Assembly: GCA_033239525.1 (NCBI GenBank)
Contig: BSYO01000025.1
Location: forward strand, 62,001 to 126,000
Direction of reading: 5' to 3'
From: Nepenthes gracilis
Taxonomy: Eukaryota > Streptophyta > Magnoliopsida > Caryophyllales > Nepenthaceae
DNA: 64,000 bases
Shown here: in pieces, positions 1 to 11,440 of the stretch
Position numbering within the stretch: the first letter of the stretch is position 1
Layout of the letters: each line of letters begins with the position of its first letter
Notes under the pieces: generated by a model
Databases searched by the model: none
Seen by the model: only the letters and a program-made list of their open reading frames with translations
What the model was told of the DNA's origin: nothing
Made by a program: the position numbers and the translations under genes

Positions 1-1665
1 CTACTCCGTCTTATCAGGAATAAGCTCGTACTTATTTGAAAGTAATAAAATAATAAAGAATGAACTAAATACTCAATAATACATAATATAATCAACAACA
101 ATAACCAATTTACTCAAAAATAATCAAGGGGATGGAATAGGAGCATAATACAAATGCGTATACGTAAAACATGATCAAATGCACTTTTTAGAATACGTTT
201 ATCTTTTCTCAATTTATATGATTCCGTTAGGTTCTAAAGCATGCAAACATTCTTCATTATTTAGGAATCGGTGCCAATAGATCTTACCAACTAATAGAGT
301 AACCAAATGAGGAACAGAATGTGTATACATCCACACATTCTAAGGCACTATCCACGATACCTCAAACTTTAACGTCCCATGGTGAACAATATACTTTTCA
401 CCTAATATACGAGGCCAGATAACACATATGCCACCATAGCACCTCCCCTGGCCTAAGAGCATTCCTCGGTCTACCACTATAATATTTTAAGGTATGTCAA
501 GAAATACTATCTTCTTAAATGTAAATATTTGGTCCAATTTCTTGATTACTTATTCTTAAGAGAAGGTTCCACCATAATTCTTCTATAAAGTTCTCACTCC
601 ATGGAGAACAAATTGTCAAACATAACAAATTATGGAGTTCCCTTCATATACTTTGCATAATTCTTATATTTCTTGAATACAAATGTAAATAATTATATTC
701 TTGATTATACTAATACATATTTTCATATTCTTGTGAGTTTAAATCTTCAAATGACTTAAATACATGCACAAATCAATATAAAATTTGTAGAATTTAGAAA
801 ATTCTTACCACAATGAACCAAACATAACTTTAGAGCTTCTTGTCCACAAATTCATTCATAAAAGGTACTCCACATAATTTCAAAAATATACAAAATATCA
901 TGTATAAAATACATATAAATAAATATCAAATAATCACGTCCACAAACTAGGGTTCCAATTTTCTAAATCTAAATCATACAAAAACCTCAAAATAAACGGG
1001 TAAAAAGGAAGGGCGCGAGGTTAGGGTCTCATTTGAGCATAATACTGCACTAAACTTAGAAATTGGATATAAAATTAACATATATACATGCTCAAGATAT
1101 GGATATTATAAAATACATACTTAGATAGATATCGGAACAAAAATATTTGAAGAGAACGGAACAAAAAATATAACAAGAGAAAGAAAAGTGTATGGGTGCA
1201 CTTATCTTGGCATGATTTACAACTTCCTTAACTAACTCTAAGTTGGAAATGGACTCGGTGCTTCAATCTCCTCCTTCTCTCTCTTCTCTTTCGCGATCTC
1301 TCTCAATCCTCTCTCTCAGATTTGTCAAAAATAATGGAAAGAGAAACCCTTACCCGTTTAAATACACAGACTGGCGCTTGATCACCAGTAGGGAAAGCAT
1401 CAGACACGCATGCATTCGAACGGGTGCTCAAGCGTGCCGACAGTGTGCTTCAAGTGCACCCTCATGGGATTTGGTGCCTCCAGCTAGCACTCGGGTGTTC
1501 GGCAAGTGCCAACCTGCTGGAATAGGCACCCCCCGGCACCGTCTTGGGTGCCCCGCGGGCATCCCCCTCTAATACTTTATTCCGCTTCAGAAACTTAATT
1601 TTTTGTATATATTAAGCATGATTTTGATTATATTATCTTAATTACTCCTAATTATGATATTTTAA
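1..1665 (-). mobile_element. Gypsy-type LTR 'J', partial, minus strand
   Basis: This stretch has no credible gene. Read on minus, it has the layout of the other long gypsy LTRs in the window: an AT-rich U3 start near 1,665, a GC-richer part with recurring words such as tgctcaagcgtgcc (about 1,400-1,570), a TATA-like tttaaatac near 1,360, a purine-rich leader (1,255-1,350), then a long AT-rich remainder to the window edge. It abuts the copia reverse transcriptase at about 1,665, where the copia frame stops abruptly, so it probably inserted into or recombined with that element. It does not match the copia 5' LTR, so it is not that element's 3' LTR. The 109-codon frame at 1,243-1,572 is judged non-coding. 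The outer end lies beyond the window. Confidence 0.5.
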
Positions 1666-1674
1666 AAACTTGAA

Positions 1675-2240
1675 CCTCACATGCAATATCATCAACATTG
1701 ACTTAGGAAACAATCATATAATTTTCAGAAGTTTTCACAAAAAGAGGTTTATCCACACTACTCCTAACAAAGTTATGGTCACTAAGATATGAAGTAAGAC
1801 ACTCGTACTAAGCTCTCAGAGCTTGTTTAAGCCCACACAATGCCTTTTTAAGTTGATAAACATGGTCGGAAAACGTGGGGTCAGCAAAGCCCTTTGGTTG
1901 TTCAATAAAAACTTCCTCTAGGATGATATCATTAAGGAATATATTTTAACATCCATTTGATAGAATTTAAACCCATAGTGTTAGTAATGAATAATAAGAT
2001 TCTTATAGACTCAAGACAAGCCATAGGGATAATGGTCTCATCAAAATCAATTTACTTAATTTGAGTGTATCCCTGAGCAACAAGATAAGCTTTACTGCGA
2101 GTAATATTTTCATTTTTATCAGTCTTATTTTTAAAAATCCACTTGATTGCAATGATATTTATGTGTTTGGATCGGGGAACTAAGTATCACACTTCATTCC
2201 TTACAAATTGATTTAGTTCCTCATGCATTGTGTTGGTCCA
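1675..2240 (-). pseudogene. Ty1/copia reverse transcriptase, broken and truncated
   Basis: On the minus strand the translation follows the copia RT family: KWIFKNKTDKNENI near the start, a YTQ..IDFDET stretch, then QPKGFADPTF, KKALCGLKQALRA and finally VDDIA, matching the family's EQPPGF, KKALYGLKQAPRAWYE and YVDDI blocks. The DD catalytic pair is present at about 1,680. Stop codons and frameshifts interrupt it. It ends just after the VDD motif, where LTR J begins, so the rest of RT and all of RNase H are missing. It lies directly downstream (in element order) of the copia integrase. Confidence 0.85.
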
Positions 2241-3800
2241 TCATTCATCGTTCAGGGCCTCCTCAACCCTTTTAGGTTCTACATGAGAGACAAAATTTGT
2301 ATGGGCGAGCAAGTTTAGGACACGGTGACACAATCTCATACTCTCACTCAGATCACCTAAAATGAAGTATTTGGGATGATTTAATTTTACTTTGGCAAAA
2401 GTTTCCTTAATAGAGGCGATAATTGAAGTCTCTTTCAGAATATCAGTAGAGGTTGAATCATGTGGGGACTCAATTTGATTACCTTGTCCATCCAAACAAT
2501 CACTGGCTTCAAGTTGCTTGTTGGGAACATTATCCATAATGACATTTATGGATTCCATAACAGTTTGAATACAAAAATTGTATACTCGATAGGTTCTACT
2601 AGTAGGGAAATATTTTAGGAGCATTCCTTCATTTCTTTTGAATTCGAACTTGCCTAAATTTTTCCTACCAAGTAAAATAAAACATTTACTTCCAAAAATG
2701 TTAAAACATTTAATGTTGGGTTTCTTATATTTCCAAAGTTCATAAAGTGTCTTATCCATCCTGTTTCTTAAATAGACCCTATTAATTATGTGGCATGCCG
2801 TGCTCACGTCTTCACCCTAAAAATGAATGGCAACATTTTTTCTTTGCATCATAATTCTAGCCATTTCTTAGATGATCCGATTTCTTCATTCCAGAATACC
2901 ATTTTATTGGGGAGTGATAGGAGTTGAGAATTTATGTTGAATTCCTTCTTTATTACAAAAATTGTCAAAGTTGGAATTATCAAATTCCTTTTCATGATCA
3001 CTATGAATTCTCACGATCGGAGTTCATTTTTCATTTATGAGCTTTTTACATAAAAGTTTCATGTGGTTAAAGGTATTAGACTTTTCTTGGATGAAGTCTA
3101 TCTAAGAATATCTAAAAAAATCATCTACAACTACCATGATATACTTTTTACCCCTAAGATTCTCTATCCTAGCAAGTCTCATAAGATCCATATGGATCAG
3201 TTCAAAAGGACACATTAAGTGATGGATTGCTCACCCTTGTTTGTTTTCTAAGTTGGTTAGGGTTGTACACATGGTGTTTGATATTAAATAATTTTGGAAG
3301 CCCTTTAACACAATTTTTCTTCAAAATTTTGGATATATTTTTAAAATTTAAATGACTAAGTTGTTGATACCACAATTCAATAGAATCAATTTTAACAGGG
3401 TGATATCTTAGAATAGGGTCGGGCTCAATACCATAAAGTTTATCAAGAGTTCTCTTGCCTTCTAATAAGATAGTGCCATTTGCATCATATATACAACACT
3501 TATCTTGAAAAAATTTAACCTCAAAATTTTTATCACAAAATTGACTAATACTCAGGAAGTTAGATTTTAAATTGAAGACTTACAAGATATCACATGATTT
3601 TGAGAGCCCAAAAATACCGATTTAACCTTTGTCGAGAATAGGGGCCCTAGTTCCATCACCAAAGACAACTATCCCATCATGATGGTCAAAAAAGAGACAA
3701 AAATATCACTTTGTTACTGTAGATGTGTTTGGAGTATCTACTATTCAGATACCATATTGAATGATTTTGAGCTTTAAGAGAATGTAAACAATTTTACATG
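2241..3800 (-). pseudogene. Ty1/copia protease and integrase remnant
   Basis: Minus-strand reading gives, in order: a protease-like WYLNSRYSKHI (family WYLDSGCSRHM), the GAG-pre-integrase block LWYQQLSHLNF, and the integrase core with IHMDLM, RIHSDHEKEF and NGILE supplying the D, D and E catalytic positions. The longest open stretch (2,241-2,807, 188 codons) carries PYELW-type and FGSKCF motifs and ESINVIMDN, the typical copia integrase end. The protease active site DSG has become NSR. Several in-frame stops separate the blocks. This would have been the middle of a gag-pol polyprotein; it is now a pseudogene. Confidence 0.88.
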
Positions 3801-3899
3801 AATAATTTTTTGTAGCATTTTCCAAATCACTCTTCCAAATTCAGATTTTTCTCTTTGAATTAACTTTTTGTTTTAGACTTTTAACTTGTTTATTTAGTT

Positions 3900-5660
3900 G
3901 TTAAATGTGATCAACAAGTTGGTTTATTTTCTCCTATTGTCTTTGGTTGTAAAGCAGATTAATGATATGATAATGGAGATGAATGCAAACGATTTGTCCA
4001 CATACATAGCAAGTAGACACAAACTTAGGTATGGAGTCAAAATTTCTTAATCTCGTACTAAAGTAAGCATTTGTTTCAGTTGGTTGATAAATTTTTGTAG
4101 GTTTATTCACGAAATTTTGGTTATTTGGTTTAGGTAAAATAATTGAGCCAATTCTTTTTCCACACGTTTAAGTATAGATTTAGTAATTTTAGGTACGCTA
4201 ATATTTTGTGTGAATTTTTTTATAATGAACAAAGATTGTTTTAGAAAGAGTGCTGCGTTGGGAAGTATTCTCAACATAGCTCTAACCCTTTTTATTTCTT
4301 GCAACTTTTTTCAACTCTAACATGTGATTAAGTTTTTGAGTACCACTTGAGAACTTTTTAATATCATTTGTAGCATTTTCAATCTCCAATTCTAAGGATT
4401 TTATTTAAACAGTTAGGGAACTGTTCAACATTTCAAATTCACGATGTTTAATTATGGCACATTCCAATTTTGTTTTAACTTCTACTTTTTTATTTTCAGT
4501 TTTAGTTAACTTATTATTTAAGATTTATTGATTTTATTAACTTTTAATTATTTTCAAAATAATTTGTTATATTCTTCTTAAAGACCATCAAATTCATTAT
4601 TAGATTTATTATATGAAGAATCAAATTATTCTGGTTGCACACTTGTGGCTTCATAACCACTAGTGATGGACGTTTTAAAGGTCATATAATTTACCCATTC
4701 TCTTCTAAGGATTTTTCATCCTCTTCATCATCAGTTAGGGATACATTTAAAGCTTTTTGTCTAGATATGATGCTTAAAATTAGAATATTTTGTCTAGATA
4801 TGATAGAAACCATGATATTCATGGTATTGGATTCATTGGGGTTTTTTACTTTTTATGTTTTTATTTTTCATTTTCTCTTCTTTGACTGTATTATGTAACA
4901 TGTCCTTTATTTTGAAAGTTTATTTGTTATTTTTATTCTTAAAGAATTTTTTAAAATTTTTAACAAATTTGGTAAAGTCCTTATCACTGTACAACTCTTT
5001 ATCAAAGTTATAATCTCTCTCTTCCTTAACAAATTTCAGGGCAATTAATTTATTCATTTTTTACTATGGGAGTGTTTACTCATATGTTTCTAGAGAGCCT
5101 ACCAATTCTTCTATTTTTAATTTATCAAGGTCATTACTCTCTTCAGTTGTAGTAACCTTGGGTCTAAAAAGTTCTAGAAGCAATCAAAGGACTTTTTTGA
5201 CAATTCTATTCTCAGAACTTTTTTCTCCTAAATTAAATATCGTATTGGCAATATCATTTAATTTAGTATAAAAGTCGTTAAAGGTTTCATCATCTTTTAT
5301 ACTAATTTTCTCAAATCTAATGGTGAGCATTTGCAATTTAGATGATTAATTTGATTTCTTCATGGGTAATCTCAAGGATGTCTCATACATATTTAGAAGT
5401 TTCATATATCAAAAATGTATTTAAACTCTTTGGGAGATATAACTATAAAAATAGCATGAAACCCCTTACTGTTCTAATTACAGGCATCAAGTTCTTCCTT
5501 TGCCCACAAGGATAGAACTTTTGATTCATCTCCCATAATACTTATAGGTGGAGTTCATCTAGTTTGGGTGTTGGCCAAACTATTCTTATCCATTGATTAG
5601 AAGAATGCTCTTATACGAACTTTCCAATATGTGTAGTTACTCCCATCAAAATAAAGAGGA
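3900..5660 (-). pseudogene. Ty1/copia gag remnant
   Basis: The minus-strand translation starts just inside the primer-binding site with FDGSNYTYWKVRIRAFF (5,590-5,650), the N-terminal block of copia gag. It goes on through DDETFNDFYTKLNDI and LKIEELVGSLETYE (5,080-5,310), characteristic of the UBN2-like gag domain. A degraded zinc knuckle (CYVCGQIVCIH) is seen at about 3,985-4,020. The region is full of stops and small frameshifts. Gag would have formed the virus-like particle in the cytoplasm. The order gag, protease, integrase, RT down the minus strand confirms Ty1/copia; I cannot assign the lineage by eye. Confidence 0.82.
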
Positions 5661-5717
5661 AACGAAAAGTGATTGATGAGTATACATCTAGATCGGGAGT
5701 CACAGATCTGGGTGAGT

Positions 5718-5728
5718 CTCTAATACCA
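5718..5728 (-). other. Primer-binding site of the copia element
   Basis: The minus strand reads TGGTATTAGAG, one mismatch from the TGGTATCAGAG complementary to the 3' end of initiator methionine tRNA. Two bases separate it from a plus-strand TG at 5,731, which would be the CA end of the LTR. It lies about 70 bp before the start of gag, as expected. Confidence 0.75.
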
Positions 5729-6374
5729 AATGAAAAGAATTAGTCATCCAAGGCATAGTAATGTTTTGACCCCTTCTTAATAATGGAATAAAGAAATACA
5801 CAAATTTATAATACACTTAAATTATATTTTTATCTAGATGAATTAAAAAGACATATAACATGCAAAGCAATAAGAAGAGTAAAAAAATGTAATTTTTAGT
5901 GATGAAGAAAAATTTCAATAACCATGGCTATCAAATAAAACCCTTTGGGTTTCAACGGTCAAAAAACTATACACTAAGAAAATCAACTTACAGATTAGGT
6001 GATACAAATGTACTAACCAAGCCAACTTTCTTCCGTCTTGTGATCCCTATCAAAAACTCCTTAGATTTGCCTGCGGTAATAGAACCAAACACCTCCTGCT
6101 CTTCTTGTTAATCTTTATTTACGAGCCGTTGAAACACTGCACACCACTGGAGCCTAATTTTCACGCTACCAACGTCACCAATGAAGGTTAACAGGTGAAA
6201 AAAGGTATATAAGATGAAGCAAAATATGGTGAGAAAACTTTAGTGGAAGCACAAAAGTTGAGGCCAAGTGTTTTCAAAGGGAGCAAACAATAACCACAAA
6301 TGGTGAGGGCTTTCTCATTGAAATGGCCGTTCAAAAGTTGTTCAAGCAGTCTAGGCTAAAAAGAATAATGTGGG

Positions 6375-6383
6375 TATTTATAG
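6375..6383 (-). promoter_or_regulatory. TATA box of the copia 5' LTR
   Basis: The minus strand reads CTATAAATA followed by CCCACATT, a typical LTR core promoter. It sits about 650 bp before the primer-binding site, upstream of gag and on the same strand. Confidence 0.5.
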
Positions 6384-6503
6384 AGTGGCTAAAATAAGCT
6401 AAAAAATATCACTATTGGGGGAATACATGCTATAGTGCTTGAGCATGCCTAGGGTTACATGAATATGCACCCCTAGCACTCGAGTTTCTATCAGGTGACC
6501 TTT

Positions 6504-6690
6504 GAGCATAGGGTTCACCGAAATCGATGCTCAAGCGTGCCTTGAGCTCCGATTTCTCTAGAATTAATGCTCAAGTGCTCGTTGAGCATGCATTGAGCTT
6601 TGGCTTATCTAGAATCAGTGCTCAAACATGGGTCAAATGTGCCTCGAGCACTAGCTACTCCGGAATTAAAGCCCAAGCATGTGTCAGGCA
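6504..6690. repeat. 51-bp tandem repeat in the copia U3
   Basis: Two clear units occupy 6,555-6,605 and 6,606-6,656, both 51 bp, starting tctctagaat and tatctagaat. Each carries tgctcaa about 14 bases in and a gagc word near its end. A partial, more diverged unit precedes them (ending 6,554) and another follows (from 6,657, actccggaat). They lie upstream of the minus-strand TATA box, where LTR enhancer repeats are usually found. No coding potential is suggested. Confidence 0.8.
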
Positions 6691-6896
6691 AAGGGTAAGT
6701 GTAGATACTAGGAGATGCACGATGATGATTCTTTGAGCGAGAATCTGATGCAAATCTTCTAAACATCTGGAAAGATGCCAATGAATGACCAGACACGGTT
6801 ACAAAATATGTTAACATATAGGATGCCTAACAATGATCCTTTAATGTGTGGCGATTCGGTTCATATTCCTTGGTTCAACCATTGTGTCATTTGTCT

Positions 6897-7080
6897 CATG
6901 GGTTCAAGGGCATCTTTTATTTGGCCATCGTCATCTTTGCCTCATGGGTTCAGTGGCATCTTCTATTTGGCCGCCGTCATCTTTGCCTCATAGGTTCAAG
7001 GGAATCTTTCATTAGACCATCGTCATCTTTGCCTCATGAGTTTAGAGGTGTTTTCCATTAGGCCATCATCATTTGAGCCT
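6897..7080. repeat. 46-bp tandem repeat, four copies
   Basis: Four consecutive 46-bp units begin at 6,897, 6,943, 6,989 and 7,035. Each starts with a variant of catgggttcaagggcatctt and ends with a variant of cgtcatctttgcct. The first two differ at about five positions; the fourth is the most diverged. No stable reading frame is indicated. Confidence 0.92.
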
Positions 7081-7142
7081 CTCACCCGTCTGTGCACTAG
7101 ATTTGGGCCAGCTCAATTATGGCCATACCCAACACAAACCTC

Positions 7143-7179
7143 ACATGCTAGGAGTTTTGAATTTTAACTCCTAGCATGT
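7143..7179. repeat. Perfect 14-bp inverted repeat (hairpin)
   Basis: The arms acatgctaggagtt (7,143-7,156) and aactcctagcatgt (7,166-7,179) are exact reverse complements around a 9-base loop. Pairing stops outside the arms. There is no following T-run on either strand, so a terminator role is not supported. It may be a foldback element footprint or part of an old LTR. Confidence 0.8.
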
Positions 7180-8519
7180 AATCAATAGGACACTAGTTGT
7201 AACTCCATTAATGCACGTTCTTTTCCAAATATTCTGCTAATTTGGGGTCTTGTTTATTAGGATTTTATTCTCTAATTTCAATGCTGAGATTTATTATCTT
7301 CTTGAATTGAATGTTCATTGAGCACTCCTCTCAACTATAAATGGTGAGGCTCTCTTTGCTTTTCATCATAAAGTATCATTTGTCTTACTCGGTGGTATGA
7401 CTATCCAAAGCAAGCATGGAGCCTTCACTAGCCACAAGTCGGAGCCAATGGAAGTTCTTCTCCAACTTTTGAAGTTGAGATCTGAAATATTCTTAAATTA
7501 TATTTTGGTTACCTTCTTTTATATAGGAAACTGCATTGGTTTCCTTCTTTTATGTTTGTGTCAAAATCAGGCCTCCATCATTGTAATATGGTTTCGCCAT
7601 GATAATGCTTCCATTATCACAACTTGGATGGCTATGTTAGGTTTTGGCAGACAATTTTTGTGGTTGTCTCCCTTCATGGAAATCAGTAGTTCTTTGAGTT
7701 GACTACTGTAGTTCCTAGGGGAGGGCCTTTTTTCTTGTTTGCATTCGTTTCAAGGCTGGGCTCGTGTGTTGTATCGGTGCGCTTTAACTCACTGGTCCTT
7801 ATGGAGCTGATCGAGATATATAATCTAGCTTGGATGGATGTCTTTCTTTCTCTTGTCGGGTCATTGCTCCATGTCTTTTTTATCTTCTTCCGTATTATAC
7901 TTTTACTGTTATAAACTTGTATGTTGTGAAAAGAATAAATGAATATAACCTCTTTAATGTTGTTTATGTTTATTATATGGTTCCAATATTCTTGTGTTCA
8001 TTGAATAATTAAAGCATTTGAATGATATTTTTTTCATTTAATTTTTGAATATCCGACAACTTAAATATCTGATAATTCGATCTTCTGACAATCTGATTTG
8101 TTATAATTTATTTCAAACGCTCGATTTTTGCATTCGTAAATCAATTGAATCGGTCTTGAGTGAAGTCCAGGTTGCCTGTCACCAGTCTATCGCTTTGAGA
8201 AATGGCATGTTAGGGTATCATAACCTGTGTTGGGCTGCAAATATGTTGATTTGAGGATTAGCATTGCCAGCTATCTACCCTTGTGTTGGGAGGCATTGCA
8301 TTAAACCATAATTATTGTCATAATGAAATAGATGTGCCACAACATATTCTAGTGCGGGCATATGTCTCAACCATTATGGAAACATGCCTCTTTAGTGCCC
8401 TTAGATGATAGTGTTTTTTGGCTAAACTTTTGGCTATTTATACTTGGGTGCTCTTTTGTTTCTATACTTCTTCACTTTTCACATTTTCAGCCCTAGTTTG
8501 CTCTTTTCTTCTCGCTTCA

Positions 8520-10330
8520 ATGGCTTCTCAAGCAACTTCTTAAGTCGTCCACGTGATCCGATCCATCCTTATTTATGATGATATGGACAATATTTATGAA
8601 AAGTACAATATCCCTATCAGAGTTTCATATCTAATGCCTTTACCTGATGATAGATCCTATACTCCTCAGCTTGGCTTCATTACCACCTACAAGGCTGACT
8701 TGAAGGAAGGCCTTTGTATTTCATTTGTGAATGGGTTGTATGAGATTCTAGAGGCTCTTCAGATTCCTATAATGCACTTTCATTCCAACGCTATCAAATA
8801 CTTAATTTCTCTGTGTTTTTTTCACTATAAGAAGCTTCTCTTGGATGCTTGGGCTATCAAGGTAGTTTTTTGGTTCAACCAAGATGTTGACTAGATACGG
8901 TTTACCTCTCACAAGAAATATAAAATAAGTGGGGATAACTCATGTTCAATAAAGGGTTAGAAGGATCAATATTTTTATATTATGATCCCTTTCGACTGGA
9001 CTCTCCCCAATAATTGTGGGAGAGCGAATTTTGCCTACTCTAGAGATATCTCAAAGAGTGAGTCTCGCATGGTTCAGCCCATGACGGAGCAAATTGAGGA
9101 GAATGCTATCTTTCTTTAGAGAACAAGTAGTTGGTTGAAATGGAAAGCATTTGCTGATGTTGGCTGGGAAGTGAGAATAGAAGGAGAGAATGCCGCCATC
9201 ATGCCTTTTCACCGGCCAAAGGAAAAATCGAGAACCCTTTTTATCTAAGACTCCCGAGAGGGCAACTGGCAAGGTAGATCCTCTCTCATCTTCCTCAAAC
9301 GATAGGATCATAAACGAGGTTTGGGATGAAGTGACCACGTTACATGCTAGTGAGTCATCTTGAAGACCGAGCTCTATTCATTCTTCACCGGGCTGCCCAG
9401 CTTTTGAAGAGGCAACCGAATTTGTTGAGGAAGATGAGACTTTAGTATCCACTGCCTCGAGGATAAATGACCCCATGGCCATTGGATTGAATGAGCCAAT
9501 CGGCGCTCAATTTGTGGCTGAGTATGGAGTCCCAATTTTGTTTAACTCATCACCCAACATACCCATGTCTACCCCTCCGGCTATTTTTGTTACAAAGGCC
9601 ATTGACAATGATCGTGACAATGGAGTTTAATAATAATCCAAAGGTTGCAGATGTAGAGGAGGCCCCTCACACTGACGCTTCAACATTAAAGTACCCAAAG
9701 GGTTTAGACATTTTTCTCCTCCTATTTTTGAGGTCCCTCTCCATCATCATGCATTACCTCTTCTATGCTGGAGGTCTCCATTTGATTCTGTGGCCGAAGC
9801 TTATTCTAATCCATCTTTTCAGGAGAGACCATTTCCTATTGAGGTATCTCTTATGGAATCCCTCGTCTTCTAATTATTCTTTTGTCATCATTATTTAGGA
9901 CTGACCGTTTCATTTTACGTGGTAGTCATAGGAGCTGGTCCATTTAGTTGCATATGGGTTGTATTAGTGCGACGTTGAAATTTTTTGTCCATCTTAAAGG
10001 TATGCCGATCCTACTGCTCTTAGGGAGATGGAGATCTAGGTTGATGCTACCTTTGCCAAAGCTTAACAGTGTTGAGATCAAGTCGCTTTCCTTGATAGTG
10101 AGTTGTCTGAGTGGTTGGCAAAATTCCAAGAGCTCTCAGATGAAAGATCTTTGGCCCTAGATTAGATTGTCTCACTTAAGAACAAACTCTAGGAGGTTAA
10201 GCAGCAATTTATCAATCTTGAAATCAAGTATGCTTGACTTGAAGGAGAGATGTGGGTATGTCTTTGTTCGGAAGAGGTTAGACCTACTCTAGATGATAGA
10301 TTTTGGGATGGATTCTATTACTATGGGTAG
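8520..10330 (+). pseudogene. Antisense accessory ORF of Tat element D, decayed
   Basis: The ATG at 8,520 lies in gcttcaatggc, the same start context as the accessory ORF of copy F. A stop follows at codon 8, then the frame continues to 8,894 with IYEKYNIPIRVSYLMP, TTYKADLKEGLCISF and SNAIKYLISLCFF. This resembles the plant 'putative gypsy type transposon' domain (PF04195). The rest is in pieces. Near the end (10,080-10,330) fragments such as LSEWLAKFQELSDERS and FLLGHLDLR recall the coiled-coil C-terminus of the F copy. It lies downstream of D's pol and runs against it, the same arrangement as in F and I. Function is unknown. Confidence 0.7.
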
Positions 10331-11440
10331 ATCGTGTCTTTAGTCACTCCCAACTTTCTTCTTGGCCACCTTGATTTGAGAAATTCTAGAGCTCCTTGCT
10401 ATTCAAACATGAAGGATTTCTCAAAGTCAAGAGGGGATCCATCGCCACGATTACTGGGGGGTTCCTGGCCTTAGGATAGTCATTTTGTTCAACGATAAGC
10501 AATTGGCAGTATCATTGTAGTCCTTTTCTCTTAGACACTTTGGGTCTCCATGTTATGAATGTTGATTCATCAATAAATCAAGTAGATCATTTTGATAATT
10601 GTCATCGATATTCTTTTTATGCATGCTAATCTCTTTACTTAATATATGCTTTATTTGCCGATTAAGCGTGGTCTCTATTATTAATGGGTTTGGTAAGACT
10701 CTAGTCATTTGACTATATTTGTTTGATAGCACTCAATTTTATGAGAGAACATCATAGCACTTTTTTCGTGTTGGATGGTGCACTTTCCTATGAAAGAACA
10801 TAATAACATTCTTATTATTTGGTGGTGTTCTTTCCTGTGGGAGGAGATCGTAACACTCATGCTAGGAAAGTCTCTTTTTGGCTGACTAGGTGTGGTTGCC
10901 TTAGTTATCGGGCTTTGACTAAGCTTACTCCATTGACCACATTTGACTAATAGTGCTCATTTCTATAAGAGGACGTTATTACACTCATGAGTTAAGCCCT
11001 AGTGTATCGATTGTCTTTGACTTATAGTGCACTTTTCTGTGAGAGGATGTCATCACACCCATGCTGAAAAAGTCCCATAAGTTTTTTTTTTTTTTTTGTT
11101 TTGACCTCTTTAGTGGGGGTTGGACTTTTGTTGGTAAGCCCCCCAGGTCTTTACGTGATCATTTACATTCAACCTCATTCACACCGCTTGGTTGTCTTGA
11201 TCGAGGTCTTGCATTGGACCTCATTTGGGCCATTCGGTTGTACTGATCAAGCTTTTGACTATACTTTTAATGGGTCGATTCATAGGTTAAAATTTTATTT
11301 GACTTAGGAACAGTCTCGGCTATGAGTATTTGGGCAAATACACACAAGCATTCACGTGAGTAATCAATATAATAAATGTATGATAGTTTTATTAATTTCA
11401 GTATGAATACATCATACACACAATCCGCATGACATGCATG
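10331..11440. other. 3' non-coding region of Tat element D
   Basis: This lies between D's integrase end (minus) and its accessory ORF (plus). In copy F the equivalent interval also has no pol coding and carries short tandem repeats. It holds a diffuse repeat family at 10,734-11,075 and a T-run at 11,080-11,097. The small open frames at 11,061-11,307 show no resemblance to known proteins. Confidence 0.6.
10734..11075. repeat. Irregular dispersed direct repeats, five copies
   Basis: Variants of gtgcacttttctgtgagagg followed by a word like atcacactcatgct recur at about 10,734, 10,777, 10,825, 10,952 and 11,027. Spacing is uneven (about 40-125 bp) because other sequence lies between the units. 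The best preserved unit is the last. Their place in the element matches that of the 40-bp repeats of copies F and I. Confidence 0.65.

Larger units (their letters stand above)
5731..6760 (-). mobile_element. 5' LTR of the copia element
   Basis: This region precedes the primer-binding site on minus. Its inner end at 5,731 is set by the terminal TG/CA next to that site. The outer end is uncertain. It contains a minus-strand TATA box (CTATAAATA, 6,375-6,383), with a run of 51-bp tandem repeats upstream in U3. No similarity to the sequence at the far end of the element was seen, so the 3' LTR appears lost. Confidence 0.55.
6761..8519. other. Unassigned region, no gene recognised
   Basis: Besides the 46-bp repeat and the hairpin listed separately, I recognise nothing here. 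A plus-strand CTATAAATG at about 7,335 followed by a pyrimidine-rich leader resembles a promoter. A second TATA-like ctatttata at about 8,436 lies about 80 bp before the accessory ORF ATG at 8,520. By comparison with Tat copy F, the LTR of element D should fall here, below the accessory ORF, but no terminal sequences or primer site could be identified. The short open frames show no family resemblance. Confidence 0.4.

Noticed and set aside
1243..1572. 109-codon plus frame
   Set aside because: It falls in the U3 and leader of LTR J, has no resemblance to a protein and includes the LTR word repeats.
5731..6760. LTR J as the 3' LTR of the copia element
   Set aside because: Leader and U5 sequences of the two do not match, and the copia RT stops abruptly at LTR J without RNase H or a polypurine tract.
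7397..8254. Small plus frames as possible host exons
   Set aside because: No protein motif, no convincing splice structure and no conservation evidence; left as unassigned.
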